From positions 19,251 to 83,250 of the forward strand of contig JAHDGF010000017.1 of assembly GCA_020627785.1 (NCBI GenBank): a DNA stretch of 64,000 bases. Direction: 5' to 3'. Shown in pieces: positions 18,824-27,953 of the stretch (positions are counted from its first letter, which is position 1; each line of letters starts with the position of its first letter). The notes under the pieces were generated by a model that worked only from the letters and a program-made list of their open reading frames with translations, searched no databases and was not told the origin of the DNA. A program made the translations under genes and the position numbers. This DNA is from Saprospiraceae bacterium (lineage in GTDB: Bacteria > Bacteroidota > Bacteroidia > Chitinophagales > Saprospiraceae).

Positions 18824-19570
18824 ATGGAAGAATATAAAGGAGCATATAAAAAGCTACACAAGGATTACGCAGAAGATCGAGTCGAGCTTCCTAAAACCTT
18901 TAAAATATTAAGTTGCCCTAACTGTTCAACTGAACTTCCTACAGAAAATCTAAACCTTGACAAAAATTTAGGAAAATGCAATTCTTGCAATGCTGTATTT
19001 TCAATTGAAGATGACCTCAGAGATTTGCATAAAGCGCCGCAAAAAATCAAACAAGAAATTCTGAGGCCAGAGGGAATAGAATTATTTCACTACCATGATA
19101 ATTTCACAGCATATTTCGACCAACCTATGGCGCCCATCGAGTGGCCATTTATTTTTGCTTATATGATTGCATTCATTGCAGGCATCGGAGCATCGTTTGA
19201 ATTAAAAAGCTTTATTCCTTTTTTAGCTCTCACCGTTGGCTTTAGCGTTCTGCATTATTTATATTATCTGAGACGAAAAGAAAAACACAAGGTTATCCTA
19301 GAAATTGATGATCAATATTTAAACATCTTATGGCGCCCAAGAAAATTTATTGTTGACAAAAGTTATCACATTAAAGACATTGATCAGTTATATGTCAAGG
19401 CCCGAAGTGACAATGCAGTTTGGTTTCTATTTATGATTGTTGACGAAGGTCAAGGTCAAAAGCATGTTAAACTCACAAGTATGAATTCTGCATCAAAAGC
19501 TAAATATTTGGAGCAAGAAATTGAAGCTTACCTTGATATTCAAGATGTAGAAGTTCCAGAAGAAAATTAA
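18824..19570 (+). CDS. Zinc-ribbon membrane protein with PH-like tail, paralogue 1 of 3
   Basis: The protein has 248 residues from the ATG at 18824, which aligns with the starts of its two paralogues; a TTG two codons earlier is unlikely. A zinc ribbon (Cys31, Cys34, Cys52, Cys55; CPNC...CNSC) is followed by a conserved linker (IKQEILRPEGIE), two membrane helices (about 109-125 and 129-149) and a beta-rich domain (about 156-235) that looks PH-like, with the shared ending VDEGQGQKHVKL...SKAKYLEQEIEA. The zinc ribbon and PH-like domain both face the cytoplasm if the helices form a hairpin. I do not know the function. Its nearest relatives are the next two genes. Confidence 0.8.
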   Translation: MEEYKGAYKKLHKDYAEDRVELPKTFKILSCPNCSTELPTENLNLDKNLGKCNSCNAVFSIEDDLRDLHKAPQKIKQEILRPEGIELFHYHDNFTAYFDQPMAPIEWPFIFAYMIAFIAGIGASFELKSFIPFLALTVGFSVLHYLYYLRRKEKHKVILEIDDQYLNILWRPRKFIVDKSYHIKDIDQLYVKARSDNAVWFLFMIVDEGQGQKHVKLTSMNSASKAKYLEQEIEAYLDIQDVEVPEEN

Positions 19571-19713
19571 AAGAAATTCTAAAAGCTGTGTCTTGCTTTC
19601 TTGACCTTCTATAAATTTCGAATAAGGTATCTAGAGTAATCTAAAATCCGACAACACAATCTTATTAAATTCTAGCTTCTCGTAAAAATTCCTATTATAT
19701 TGTATTTATAATC

Positions 19714-20460
19714 ATGGAACCTTTTGAAGAATATAAAGAAGCCCACAAAGATCCATTGCTCACTGCGATCAATGAAAGAGTTGAGTTATCGAAGAACTAC
19801 ACCCAAATTTGCTGTCCAAAATGTGATTCAGAACTTTCTTCGGAGGAAATAAACATCCAAGAAAAAATAGGTAAGTGTGGAACTTGTCATGTGGTATTCC
19901 CCTTTGGTGACCAATTAAAACAATTCAAAAATCCCAAACCAACGAGTAAGCAAGAAATTATTCGTCCAGAAGGTATTGAGATGTTTTATTTTAAAGATGA
20001 ATTAGAATTATCATTTAAGCAGCCAGTTGTCTGGATAGAAGCGGTATTTTTTGCCTTGAGTTTACCACTTTATATTATTGGCCTTGGAAGATCATTGGTT
20101 GATAAATCCATCTGGCCAATCATATTACTATTTCTCATCCCCGCATCATTGGGCTACATTTATTCAAGGATAAGAAAAAATAAACACCGACTTTATATTT
20201 CTGCCAACAAGGATTACCTTACCATCCAGCATAGACCAAAGAAATTTATAAAAGATAAAGAATACGCCTGCAAGGATATTATTCAATTATACACACACAA
20301 TTTAGGAAATTGGCAAGTGAAGATGATTATTGATGAAGGTGAAGGCCAGAAACATGTTGTGATTGCTACTACCGAATCCGCAACCAAAGCAAAGTTCATA
20401 GAACAAGAAATTGAAGCGCACCTGAACATAGTAGATACTCCGGTAAAGGACGTTAGCTAG
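19714..20460 (+). CDS. Zinc-ribbon membrane protein with PH-like tail, paralogue 2 of 3
   Basis: The protein has 248 residues. It has the same order as paralogue 1: MEPFEEYKEAHKDP, zinc ribbon (Cys34, Cys37, Cys55, Cys58), linker KQEIIRPEGIEMFY, two membrane helices (about 110-150) and the PH-like tail ending VDEGEGQKHV-type sequence. It is the most divergent copy: the ribbon loop reads CGTC and the C-terminal VPEE is missing. The 143-bp spacer before it contains no clear promoter element. It is probably a product of tandem duplication. Confidence 0.8.
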   Translation: MEPFEEYKEAHKDPLLTAINERVELSKNYTQICCPKCDSELSSEEINIQEKIGKCGTCHVVFPFGDQLKQFKNPKPTSKQEIIRPEGIEMFYFKDELELSFKQPVVWIEAVFFALSLPLYIIGLGRSLVDKSIWPIILLFLIPASLGYIYSRIRKNKHRLYISANKDYLTIQHRPKKFIKDKEYACKDIIQLYTHNLGNWQVKMIIDEGEGQKHVVIATTESATKAKFIEQEIEAHLNIVDTPVKDVS

Positions 20461-20505
20461 GTAGGATTGAATACTTTTTTAAGAAATCCTGTTATCTTGT
20501 ATCAT

Positions 20506-21261
20506 ATGGAGCCATTAGAGAAATATAAACAACCGCATAAAGATCCATTCTTAGAAGACATTCATGAGCGGGTCGATTTACCTAAAAGCTACACTCAGAT
20601 TTGTTGTCCTAACTGCAATGAAGATGTGCCGACAGAAGAGGTCAATATTCATGACAAGATTGGAAAATGCAATTCATGTCAAGGCGTATTCTCCATAGAA
20701 GATCAACTTAAAGGTTTAAGTACTACTTCTCAAAAAATTAAGCAAGAAATCCTAAGACCTGAAGGGATTGAGATGTTTTATTACAAGGATGAGCTGGAGA
20801 TATCTTACAATCAACCACCTGTATGGCTTGAATGGATTATTCTAATTTTAGGTTCATTATTTATGATGCCAGGAATCATCATAGCTGTAGAAGAGCAGAT
20901 TCTTATGCCATTACTTCTTTTTACAATTATACCAATAGTGTTAGGCATTATATATGCTCTATGGCATAAAGCAAAACATCGAATTTATATTACAATAGAT
21001 GATAAAGAACTTCTTGTCCAGCGGAAGCCAAGAAAATTCATAAGAGATAAGAGTTACTACACGAGAGACATTGATCAGATTTATATTAAAAAAAGGGCAG
21101 ATATCGGAATATGGAATATCATGATGATTGTAGATGAAGGAGAAGGACAAAAACATATCAAACTCACCACCGCATCATCAGCTTCGAAAGCAAAATTTCT
21201 TGAACAAGAAATCGAATCTCATATAAACATTCAAGATATTGTAGTTCCAGAAGAAGATTAA
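20506..21261 (+). CDS. Zinc-ribbon membrane protein with PH-like tail, paralogue 3 of 3
   Basis: The protein has 251 residues from the ATG at 20506; the paralogues show that a TTG 39 bp upstream is not the start. The zinc ribbon is Cys34, Cys37, Cys55, Cys58, followed by the IKQEILRPEGIEMFYYKDELE linker region, two membrane helices (about 111-150) and a PH-like tail ending in DIVVPEED, very like paralogue 1. Copies 1 and 3 share more of the tail than either does with copy 2. It is followed by a hairpin shared with the convergent VWA gene. Confidence 0.8.
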   Translation: MEPLEKYKQPHKDPFLEDIHERVDLPKSYTQICCPNCNEDVPTEEVNIHDKIGKCNSCQGVFSIEDQLKGLSTTSQKIKQEILRPEGIEMFYYKDELEISYNQPPVWLEWIILILGSLFMMPGIIIAVEEQILMPLLLFTIIPIVLGIIYALWHKAKHRIYITIDDKELLVQRKPRKFIRDKSYYTRDIDQIYIKKRADIGIWNIMMIVDEGEGQKHIKLTTASSASKAKFLEQEIESHINIQDIVVPEED

Positions 21262-21316
21262 AAAACCAAGGAGCCATAACTTAAATTCAAATCTACATTC
21301 TCATGGCGCTCCTTGG
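21260..21316 (-). terminator. Terminator between convergent paralogue 3 and VWA genes
   Basis: CCAAGGAGCCAT (21266-21277) pairs with ATGGCGCTCCTTGG (21303-21316) with a two-base bulge. On the minus strand the stem is followed by six T (21260-21265), ending VWA-gene transcription. The stem may also serve the plus strand. Confidence 0.7.
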
Positions 21317-21333
21317 AAATACTATCATAAATA

Positions 21334-23262
21334 TCAATCTTCAGATTCCTTCTGGATGGCAATTACTTTTTCAACCAGGTTTATAAATTCAGAACGATAT
21401 CCATCTTCAACAAGTCCTACCAGGGGTTTAGCTATTTCTAGCAAATCTTGATAATCTCTTCGAATAACTACCGTCGAATTTCTTAATTGGAGACCAAACT
21501 CTGCAACACAAAGTCCAAACTGGACATCATCCGATATCTCCCTTGAAGGAGAAGGAGATATAACCCATTCAAGCTTTTGGCTTTTGACACTCTTCGGCTT
21601 TTTATATCTGATCTTGAAGGTGGCAAACTCCGATTTATTTTCAGTCTGGGAAATAGATTGATATTTTAAAAGGTCCACCTTTGGCTTCCCTTTTTTATTA
21701 TTTGCTGAAGGTATAATTTCATAGAATACTGTGACACTGTGCCCAGCGCCTAATTCACCGGCATCCTTTTTATCATTATTGAAATCTCGCTTATCCAAAA
21801 GCCTATTTTCGTAACCAATCAATTTATAAGCGCCTACAAATTCAGGATTAAATTCAATCTGAATCTTTACATCCTTGGCAATTGTATATAAGGTACTTCC
21901 GAATTCATCAATCAAGGTCTTCTTGGCTTCACCAAGACCATCAATATATGAATGATTGCCATTTCCAAAATCTGCAAGTTTCTGCATCTTATTATCCTTG
22001 TAATTCCCTACCCCAAAACCTAAAACCGATAGAAATATATTTTTATCACGCTTTTCTTCTATTAGTCGTATTAGACTTCCTTCATCGCTGCTACCAATAT
22101 TGAAATCACCATCGGTAGCAAGAATCACTCTGTTATTTCCGTCTGGTTTAAAGTTTTTTTCTGCAATCATGTAGGCTAAGTTAATTCCAGCTCCTCCAGC
22201 TGTAGAGCCCCCAGCACTTAAATCCTGAATGGCGTTTTTAATCAAGTTTTTGTGTACACCAGAAGTTGACTCAAGAACAAGACCAGCTGATCCAGCATAT
22301 ACTACCATTGCAATTTGATCTTCTGCTCGGAGATTATCGACAAGTAATGAAAGAGAAGATTTCACAAGCTCCAATTTATTCGGTGCATCCATGCTGCCAG
22401 ATACATCAATTAAAAAAACCAAATTAGATGGAGGTAAGTTTGCTTTCTCAATTTTTTTACCTTGTATCCCCAGATGTAAAATCTGATTTTGGGAATTCCA
22501 TGGACATGGCATTAGGTGATGTTCTACAGAGAAGACTTGATCACTACTTGGTTCTGCATAGTCGTATTGAAAATAATTAACCATCTCCTCAACACGAACG
22601 GCATCTTCTGGGGGCAGATTATTTTCATTGATCATTCGTCGCACATTACTATAGGAAGCCCGATCAACATCAATTGAAAAAGTAGATAAGGCTTCATCGA
22701 CAGGATTTATAAAATCATTTTCAATAATGTAGCTGTATTCTTCGGCATTAAAATTTTCTAAGCCGTACTGGCTCCTTTTCTCAGAAGTATAAGAATTAGG
22801 ACTACGGACACCACGTATATTTTTATTGGAGGTTTTCCTGAACCTAGAATGGTTAGAAATTAATGGAATCTCACAAGCAATTATCATAACCTCTTCCAAA
22901 TGACAACTCCCCTCTTCACTTAAGAGTATCTCAACGATCGAGCAATTTCCTTCGCTCAAGGCAATGTTTGACACAAATTTGGTGCGATATCCAACATATC
23001 TCACCTCAATATTATAGATTCCAAATTCATTGACATAAAATGAATATCGACCATCTAAATCAGTTTCAGTTCCATTCAAAATCTTTCCTCCCTTGCGTAA
23101 AATAACAGTAGCATAAATCATTGGTGTACCACTCAGAGAATCGGTGATCAAACCTTTGATCTCTAATTGATTTTGAGTTATGGTATCGATTTGCGGTTGC
23201 CCAAATACATTAGATGATAAAAGCAAAAGAATGGATGAAATGAATATCGGTAATAGTTTCAT
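21334..23262 (-). CDS. YfbK-like von Willebrand factor A protein with carboxypeptidase-regulatory-like domain
   Basis: The protein has 642 residues. A signal peptide (about 1-21) is followed by a CarboxypepD_reg-like beta-sandwich (about 32-118, IKGLITDSLSGTPMIYATV), a linker, a VWA N-terminal domain (about 185-260, STFSIDVDRASYSNVRRMI), a VWA domain with a complete MIDAS start (Asp286, Ser288, Ser290 in DVSGSMD) and a C-terminal DUF3520 region. This is the YfbK family layout; the addition of a carboxypeptidase-regulatory-like domain is typical of Bacteroidota. It should bind a divalent metal and a protein ligand in the envelope; the ligand is unknown. Confidence 0.88.
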   Translation of the reverse strand: MKLLPIFISSILLLLSSNVFGQPQIDTITQNQLEIKGLITDSLSGTPMIYATVILRKGGKILNGTETDLDGRYSFYVNEFGIYNIEVRYVGYRTKFVSNIALSEGNCSIVEILLSEEGSCHLEEVMIIACEIPLISNHSRFRKTSNKNIRGVRSPNSYTSEKRSQYGLENFNAEEYSYIIENDFINPVDEALSTFSIDVDRASYSNVRRMINENNLPPEDAVRVEEMVNYFQYDYAEPSSDQVFSVEHHLMPCPWNSQNQILHLGIQGKKIEKANLPPSNLVFLIDVSGSMDAPNKLELVKSSLSLLVDNLRAEDQIAMVVYAGSAGLVLESTSGVHKNLIKNAIQDLSAGGSTAGGAGINLAYMIAEKNFKPDGNNRVILATDGDFNIGSSDEGSLIRLIEEKRDKNIFLSVLGFGVGNYKDNKMQKLADFGNGNHSYIDGLGEAKKTLIDEFGSTLYTIAKDVKIQIEFNPEFVGAYKLIGYENRLLDKRDFNNDKKDAGELGAGHSVTVFYEIIPSANNKKGKPKVDLLKYQSISQTENKSEFATFKIRYKKPKSVKSQKLEWVISPSPSREISDDVQFGLCVAEFGLQLRNSTVVIRRDYQDLLEIAKPLVGLVEDGYRSEFINLVEKVIAIQKESED

Positions 23263-23406
23263 GGTGATTAGGTTTGGTTACTCCTATGAATAACTAAAGG
23301 CCACTACTACTTAGATTCTGTTTTCAAAAATCAATAGGTTTGTCTTGAGCTAGATCTAAGACAACTTTCTGCTGATGTTTATGGAGACTAGAAGGAAATC
23401 ATTTCT

Positions 23407-23451
23407 AAAAAAAAAGAAATGAAAAGATGAATTACTTACTACTCTTCATCT
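23407..23451 (-). terminator. Possible terminator of the deaminase gene
   Basis: AGATGAA (23425-23431) and TTCATCT (23445-23451) form a stem spanning the deaminase stop codon, and a run of nine T follows on the minus strand (23407-23415) after a short gap. The distance between stem and T-run makes this a weak case. Confidence 0.4.
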
Positions 23452-23887
23452 CTAAATACGTATGATGCAAAGCAACACATTCTTCCTTAAACTCGCTTTG
23501 AATAGATTCTGGCGCTTTACCCCAATATGGTACATTTTCTGTCTGAAGCACTCCATACTGTGCTCCGCCAATATGATCAATCTTCATCCCAAAAATAATT
23601 TTCGGTATCTTATGTGTGCGGATAACATACGAGCACATAATGCACGGCTCATGTGTTGTGTACATGATTGATTCAGACAATTTAGACTTATGCCCCTTCG
23701 CTATTGCATCTTTCACCGCAAGTATTTCTGCGTGATGAGTGGCATCATCATCCGTATGAACTGCTTCTATGCCTTCTCCAATTATTTCATTTTCAAAAAC
23801 TAAAATTGAACCAACTGGAGACTCCATTTGCGCAAGCGCCATCTTCCCTAACTCAATACACCGAGACATAAATTTTCTCTCTGACAT
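23432..23887 (-). CDS. Nucleoside/cytidine deaminase-family protein
   Basis: The protein has 151 residues from the ATG at 23887; a TTG three codons upstream is unlikely to be used. The zinc site is His52-Ala-Glu54 and PCIMC with Cys82 and Cys85. The motifs fit the CMP/dCMP and guanine-type nucleoside deaminase branch rather than TadA, since the usual TadA N-terminus is absent. It would hydrolytically deaminate a purine or pyrimidine base or nucleoside. It sits 10 bp after the stop of the membrane protein gene at 23898. Confidence 0.85.
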   Translation of the reverse strand: MSERKFMSRCIELGKMALAQMESPVGSILVFENEIIGEGIEAVHTDDDATHHAEILAVKDAIAKGHKSKLSESIMYTTHEPCIMCSYVIRTHKIPKIIFGMKIDHIGGAQYGVLQTENVPYWGKAPESIQSEFKEECVALHHTYLEMKSSK

Positions 23888-23897
23888 AGAATACAAT

Positions 23898-24653
23898 TTA
23901 AATTAACCAATGACCATGAAATGCCGTTTCTAAAATAGCCAATGAATTCAACCATTTTTGTTCATTTTCAGTCGGCACATCATGAAGAGTTATTACATTC
24001 TCTCCATAGGCATTTTCATTATTTAAACTTGCGGATTCAGCATGTTGTTTATCTGAATGATTTGGAGCGACCTGAATGGTTGCTAGTATACGTCCATTCA
24101 GCTCTAATGGAAAACTGTTTTCGCCCGCACGTTTTCTAATAGGTCCGATATTAGCTGCCAACTTTACTGGATGTAAGGCATGACCAATTCTAATATTTGA
24201 AGCATCATAAATGTTTCCTTCTTTATCTATGTCTCCTAAAATTTTATTGTTATAAGTTATTGTAAATTCATCGACTCTGATGTCATAAAAAATATCAAAA
24301 TTTGTCGTGGAGGCAAACATATATCCATTGGCCTTAAAACCACGCTCGACACGATCAAAAGCAACCAATGGCTCATTATTTTTTGATAATATTTTTCCGG
24401 TGAGATGGTTTGCAAAACCCTTCTTGTACTTATAATTCATAGATGAGGTAATTGATGTAGAATCTCTAATCCCCCAATCTATTAAATCACTTTTCATTCT
24501 TTGTACTTTTTCATACATCTGTCCTTGCTCTTCTTCAGTAAACTCTGCGCTTTTAGGTTTTGTAGATTTCCTATAAACCCAAACTAAGAAAAAGACCATA
24601 GCAATTATCAAAAAAAAGATACTACCAAAAATTAAAGTAACGATGGATTTCAT
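23898..24653 (-). CDS. Membrane-anchored protein of unknown function
   Basis: The protein has 251 residues. An N-terminal helix (about 5-27) anchors it, probably with the rest in the cytoplasm or periplasm. The remainder is strand-rich with repeated short 'TGKILSKNNEPLVAF' and 'NNKILGDIDKEGNIYDASN' turns that recall tubby/LURP-one-like or scramblase-like barrels, but I do not recognise a family with confidence. It lies upstream of the deaminase in the same direction with a 10-bp gap. Confidence 0.65.
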   Translation of the reverse strand: MKSIVTLIFGSIFFLIIAMVFFLVWVYRKSTKPKSAEFTEEEQGQMYEKVQRMKSDLIDWGIRDSTSITSSMNYKYKKGFANHLTGKILSKNNEPLVAFDRVERGFKANGYMFASTTNFDIFYDIRVDEFTITYNNKILGDIDKEGNIYDASNIRIGHALHPVKLAANIGPIRKRAGENSFPLELNGRILATIQVAPNHSDKQHAESASLNNENAYGENVITLHDVPTENEQKWLNSLAILETAFHGHWLI

Positions 24654-24670
24654 ATTATTTCAATTTCAAA

Positions 24671-25095
24671 CTAAGACTTTCCCAATTGAGGAAGGTGCTT
24701 CAAGTTATGATAATTTAATGCCATTTCTATACACTCCTTTAATTCCTTTTCTGGCACTTCATCTTCAAGGTTAAATAAGATAGCACGCGTTGTCTCATAT
24801 TTAAAAGTATCCCCGTATACTTCCTTAAATGTATTAACCTGGTGCATTTAAAATACATGGCATATTGATCCGGCGTTTTTGTTTTCCAATCAATCCGAAT
24901 GGTTGATCCTTTTTTGGCTAAAAAACTAGGCTCTCCCCACTTCAATGTTTCTTCTAATGCATTAACCTCTTCATTTTCCTCAGCAACGTCTAGAATTAAT
25001 TGCCTCAACATTTTAATCTTTTTCCTGACCTTAGGCGGATAAGAACGATACTTTTCTTTCATTCTCGGATCTTGCTCTAATTTTAATTTACCCAT
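24671..25095 (-). pseudogene. DUF1801/YdhG-like protein, frameshifted
   Basis: The first frame (ATG at 25095) encodes a normal DUF1801-type N-terminus (PPKVRKKIKMLRQLI...LKWGEPSFLAK...YAMYFKC), but after about residue 84 it turns into unrelated sequence. The family-like C-terminus (TFKEVYGDTFKYETTRAILF and further, ending LPQLGKS) continues in another frame to a stop at 24671-24673. The shift is close to 24841, a one-base loss between TGC and CAG. The intact protein would have about 141 residues. This is either a recent pseudogene or a sequence error. The function of DUF1801 proteins is poorly known. Confidence 0.8.
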
Positions 25096-25193
25096 TAATT
25101 TTTTACATTTCGAATTTCCAAAGTACCAAGAACTCCATAATAGGTATTTTAAAAATCTTTATGAAATTATAAAAACAATATAATGAATAACTA

Positions 25194-25215
25194 AGCCCAT
25201 TTTATAAAATGGGCT
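25194..25215 (-). terminator. 22-bp perfect palindrome, probable terminator
   Basis: AGCCCATTTTA and its mirror arm form a perfect 22-bp palindrome 52 bp past the stop of the lipoprotein at 25267. The next bases on the minus strand are AT-rich but without a clear T-run, so either a terminator or a protein site fits. Confidence 0.5.
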
Positions 25216-25266
25216 AGCTCTAAAACAAGATTACAATTCGTGAAGAAAATATTTTTTCTAAAGCAA

Positions 25267-25788
25267 TTAAGGATTTAAGACTCCTTTGAAACTACCCATA
25301 AGGTCAACCACTTGATAATCAGTAAACAGTGCTTTGCCTTCAAAGCTTCCGCAAATGTAACCGCTGTCAGAATTGTATTCATCAACAGTCACTGAAACTG
25401 CCTCATCTCCCAAGCCTTGAAACATTTCACCATCAGAACCGTCGAATTGCACAACACCAATTATTTGACTTGCCAAATAAGTGGTACCAGATTCAATGCT
25501 GGAAGTATTATAAATGAATGTAAAACTATTAGCGCCATTCCATTCTGGATATCCAGGATATTCCCATTTGATAATCGCTGGAAAATCTTCTTGAAGACCC
25601 ACAGATTCAGGGTCCGTGTGAAAAACCAACCAAGCGCTATCAGCAGTCATTGAAATTCCATTAACATCAATTGAAAATTGAATAGGATTACTTTCGCAAA
25701 CTATTGAAACAGCCTCAATTTCTTCAGGAGAATCGGTGGCACAACTAATGGAGAAAAGGATAACCAGACTAAGATATAAATACTTCAT
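25267..25788 (-). CDS. Small lipoprotein, unknown function
   Basis: The protein has 173 residues. The lipobox is SISC (Cys16). The mature part is beta-rich (FSIDVNGISMTADSAWLV...SYICGSFEGKAL), similar in style to the small secreted beta-sandwich proteins with a metal-free fold common in Bacteroidota; I do not recognise a family. It is transcribed alone, followed by a palindrome at 25194-25215. Confidence 0.75.
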   Translation of the reverse strand: MKYLYLSLVILFSISCATDSPEEIEAVSIVCESNPIQFSIDVNGISMTADSAWLVFHTDPESVGLQEDFPAIIKWEYPGYPEWNGANSFTFIYNTSSIESGTTYLASQIIGVVQFDGSDGEMFQGLGDEAVSVTVDEYNSDSGYICGSFEGKALFTDYQVVDLMGSFKGVLNP

Positions 25789-25860
25789 ACGGGGTTTGAT
25801 TTATTTGAAGTATCTAATTAATATCAATTTTGTTGCACCAAAAGAATAATGAATCATAGT

Positions 25861-26268
25861 TTAGGTCAATTCTTCAGCATCCCTGATATAAAAACATTCT
25901 GGATGCTTGGACATCCCTACCCTTGGATAATAATCTTTAGCAGCTGGTGCTGACAAGAGAAGAAGTAATGCTTTCCCAGTATGTAGCTTAGTCTGCCTTA
26001 TGAGTTCCTTACCAATTCCTTGTTTCTGATACTTTAAATCTACTGCTAAGTCAGAAAGATAAGTGCAATAGCTGAAGTCAGAAATTGATCGAGCGACACC
26101 AACGAGTTGTTCTCCATTCCTAGCCGTTATAATCAATTGACAATTTAGCAACATATCCTTTAAGCGGTCAATGTCATCAATTGGTCTCCGTTCTCCTAAG
26201 GTTGAATTTATCAATACCGATCTAAACTCATGAACATCCAGATCATTTTCGATTTCGTATTGAATCAT
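25861..26268 (-). CDS. GNAT-family N-acetyltransferase
   Basis: The protein has 135 residues. The acetyl-CoA pyrophosphate-binding loop QKQGIGKELI (about residues 82-91) and the preceding strand YLSDLAVDLKYQ are classic GNAT elements. It would transfer an acetyl group to an amine or amino acid. It lies 11 bp downstream of the VOC-family gene, probably in the same transcript, and it may serve a detoxification role. Substrate unknown. Confidence 0.85.
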   Translation of the reverse strand: MIQYEIENDLDVHEFRSVLINSTLGERRPIDDIDRLKDMLLNCQLIITARNGEQLVGVARSISDFSYCTYLSDLAVDLKYQKQGIGKELIRQTKLHTGKALLLLLSAPAAKDYYPRVGMSKHPECFYIRDAEELT

Positions 26269-26279
26269 TGTTAATAGGT

Positions 26280-26666
26280 TTAATTATTAGAACTGAGATC
26301 TTCTTCATGTTCTTTTGAAGAACGGATACCCACAAGATTACCATCGGGATCTCTGAACTGCGCAATGGTCCCCCAATCATGCTCATAATAACTAAATGCC
26401 ACCTTATGTTTCTCCAAACTTTTGCATGCCTCTCTCACATCAGGAACATTAAAACGAACACAGAATTTATCACGCCCTTTTGGATCTCCTTGATTTAGAT
26501 TTACTTCTTCATCCTGCTCAATCATTAAGTAAGATCCATGGAAATTAAAACAAGTCAGCGTTGGTTTTCGATATAAAGTTTTCAGTTTAAATATGGTCTG
26601 ATAAAAATCAAGTGTCTTCTGATACTCTCGTGTATACAGGATTACACCGGTCTGAGCTATGTTCAT
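26280..26666 (-). CDS. VOC-family (glyoxalase/dioxygenase superfamily) protein
   Basis: The protein has 128 residues, one VOC domain with two beta-alpha-beta-beta-beta modules: first ILYTREYQKTLDFYQTIFKL ending in SYLMIEQD, second RFNVPDVREACKSLEKHKV ending in FRDPDGNLVGIRS. The Glu in MIEQ and the final aromatic/charged positions fit metal-ligand places. It may be a glyoxalase, resistance or dioxygenase-like protein. It precedes the GNAT gene by 11 bp. Confidence 0.85.
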   Translation of the reverse strand: MNIAQTGVILYTREYQKTLDFYQTIFKLKTLYRKPTLTCFNFHGSYLMIEQDEEVNLNQGDPKGRDKFCVRFNVPDVREACKSLEKHKVAFSYYEHDWGTIAQFRDPDGNLVGIRSSKEHEEDLSSNN

Positions 26667-26753
26667 TCTTTCTTATTTTTTATAACTATCAATATCTTTT
26701 CGGTAGCCAATTAATTTAGCAACACCCAAATCTTGTATTTACTCTTAATTTTA

Positions 26754-27953
26754 TTACAAATTCAATCTATAAAGATAAGTAGCAGGAAACCCAGATGTAG
26801 CTGCGTAAAGTCTGTCATTATAAACTCCTATGCAAGTGATTAAATCATCAAAGTCATTACCTAAACTACTCCATTCACTGCCATTCCACTTGGCAAGGTG
26901 CTTGACATCTACATCTCCAATCACATCAAAATTTCCAGCGACGTAAAGTTCGTCTTCATATACAAGCATGTCTCTTATACTATCATAAATCCCAATAACA
27001 CTTCCATCAAGACTTGACCAACTTGTACCATCCCAAGCTGCTATTCCAAATATATCTTTGCCTCCAATCTCTCTAAAATTACCCGCAGCAATTAATTGAC
27101 CTTGAAATTCAATCAATTTATAAATAGTATTATTCGCGCCTCCTCCAAGTGCTTGCCAACTTCCACCATCCCAATATGCGACTGCATCCACGAAGGCTCC
27201 AGCGACGACCAATGTACCATTGTGCTCTAGTATAGAATATACGATATTTTCACCCAACGAGGCAGGAAATTGTTCAAAGTCAGAATTTTTAGTTTTACTA
27301 CTGACAATCCCTTGCTCACTACCAATATACAAGGTTGTTTCATCTGTATAAATACTACTGTGTCTCTTATTGACACCGGAAGGTCCAGTAACATCCCAGC
27401 TAGTTCCATTCCATATGACCACTCCTCCACTTCCATTAGAAAAGAAAGATCCTACTCCATATACTTGATCATCAAAAAAGGTTAATTCGCGAATTCCTGA
27501 ACCTCCAAGTGAGTTGGTGTTATCATCGAACGAATTGTTGGTTAAAATTGTGGACCAAATACAAATTGAATTTTCTCTTTCAGTAAATTCACCAACAACA
27601 AACATTTGATCCTCAATGACCATAAAGTCCTCAATTGAACCATCAAAATTAGAAATTTCAATCCAACCTAGATTAGGATCACAATCTTGAAAATTAGCGC
27701 AATCTTCATCATCACAATCAACCAAACCATCTCCATTATCATCAATTTTGTTATCACAAATCTCAGAAGCAGTCAAACAATTGAAAGCACCAACACAATC
27801 CTCATCACCACAATCAATCAATCCATCTCCATCATCGTCAATATTATTGTTGCAAATCTCTCTGTCTTGGTCCAGCATGCCATTGTTGCCGCAAGCATTA
27901 AACATCAAAAGTGAAGCCAGGCAAAACAATACTACATTTGAAAAGATTTTCAT
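26754..27953 (-). CDS. Lipoprotein with MopE-like Asp-rich motifs and a beta-propeller
   Basis: The protein has 399 residues. Lipobox FNAC (Cys21). Two copies of an ICxNxIDDxGDGLxDCxDxDC-type motif (about 32-90) resemble the calcium- or metal-binding motifs of MopE-like proteins. The rest (about 95-399) holds five or six repeats ending in patterns such as WNGTSWxxLG and WDGGSWQALG, a propeller of the Kelch-like kind. This suggests an outer-membrane exposed lipoprotein with a calcium-stabilised stalk. Binding partner unknown. Confidence 0.75.
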   Translation of the reverse strand: MKIFSNVVLFCLASLLMFNACGNNGMLDQDREICNNNIDDDGDGLIDCGDEDCVGAFNCLTASEICDNKIDDNGDGLVDCDDEDCANFQDCDPNLGWIEISNFDGSIEDFMVIEDQMFVVGEFTERENSICIWSTILTNNSFDDNTNSLGGSGIRELTFFDDQVYGVGSFFSNGSGGVVIWNGTSWDVTGPSGVNKRHSSIYTDETTLYIGSEQGIVSSKTKNSDFEQFPASLGENIVYSILEHNGTLVVAGAFVDAVAYWDGGSWQALGGGANNTIYKLIEFQGQLIAAGNFREIGGKDIFGIAAWDGTSWSSLDGSVIGIYDSIRDMLVYEDELYVAGNFDVIGDVDVKHLAKWNGSEWSSLGNDFDDLITCIGVYNDRLYAATSGFPATYLYRLNL

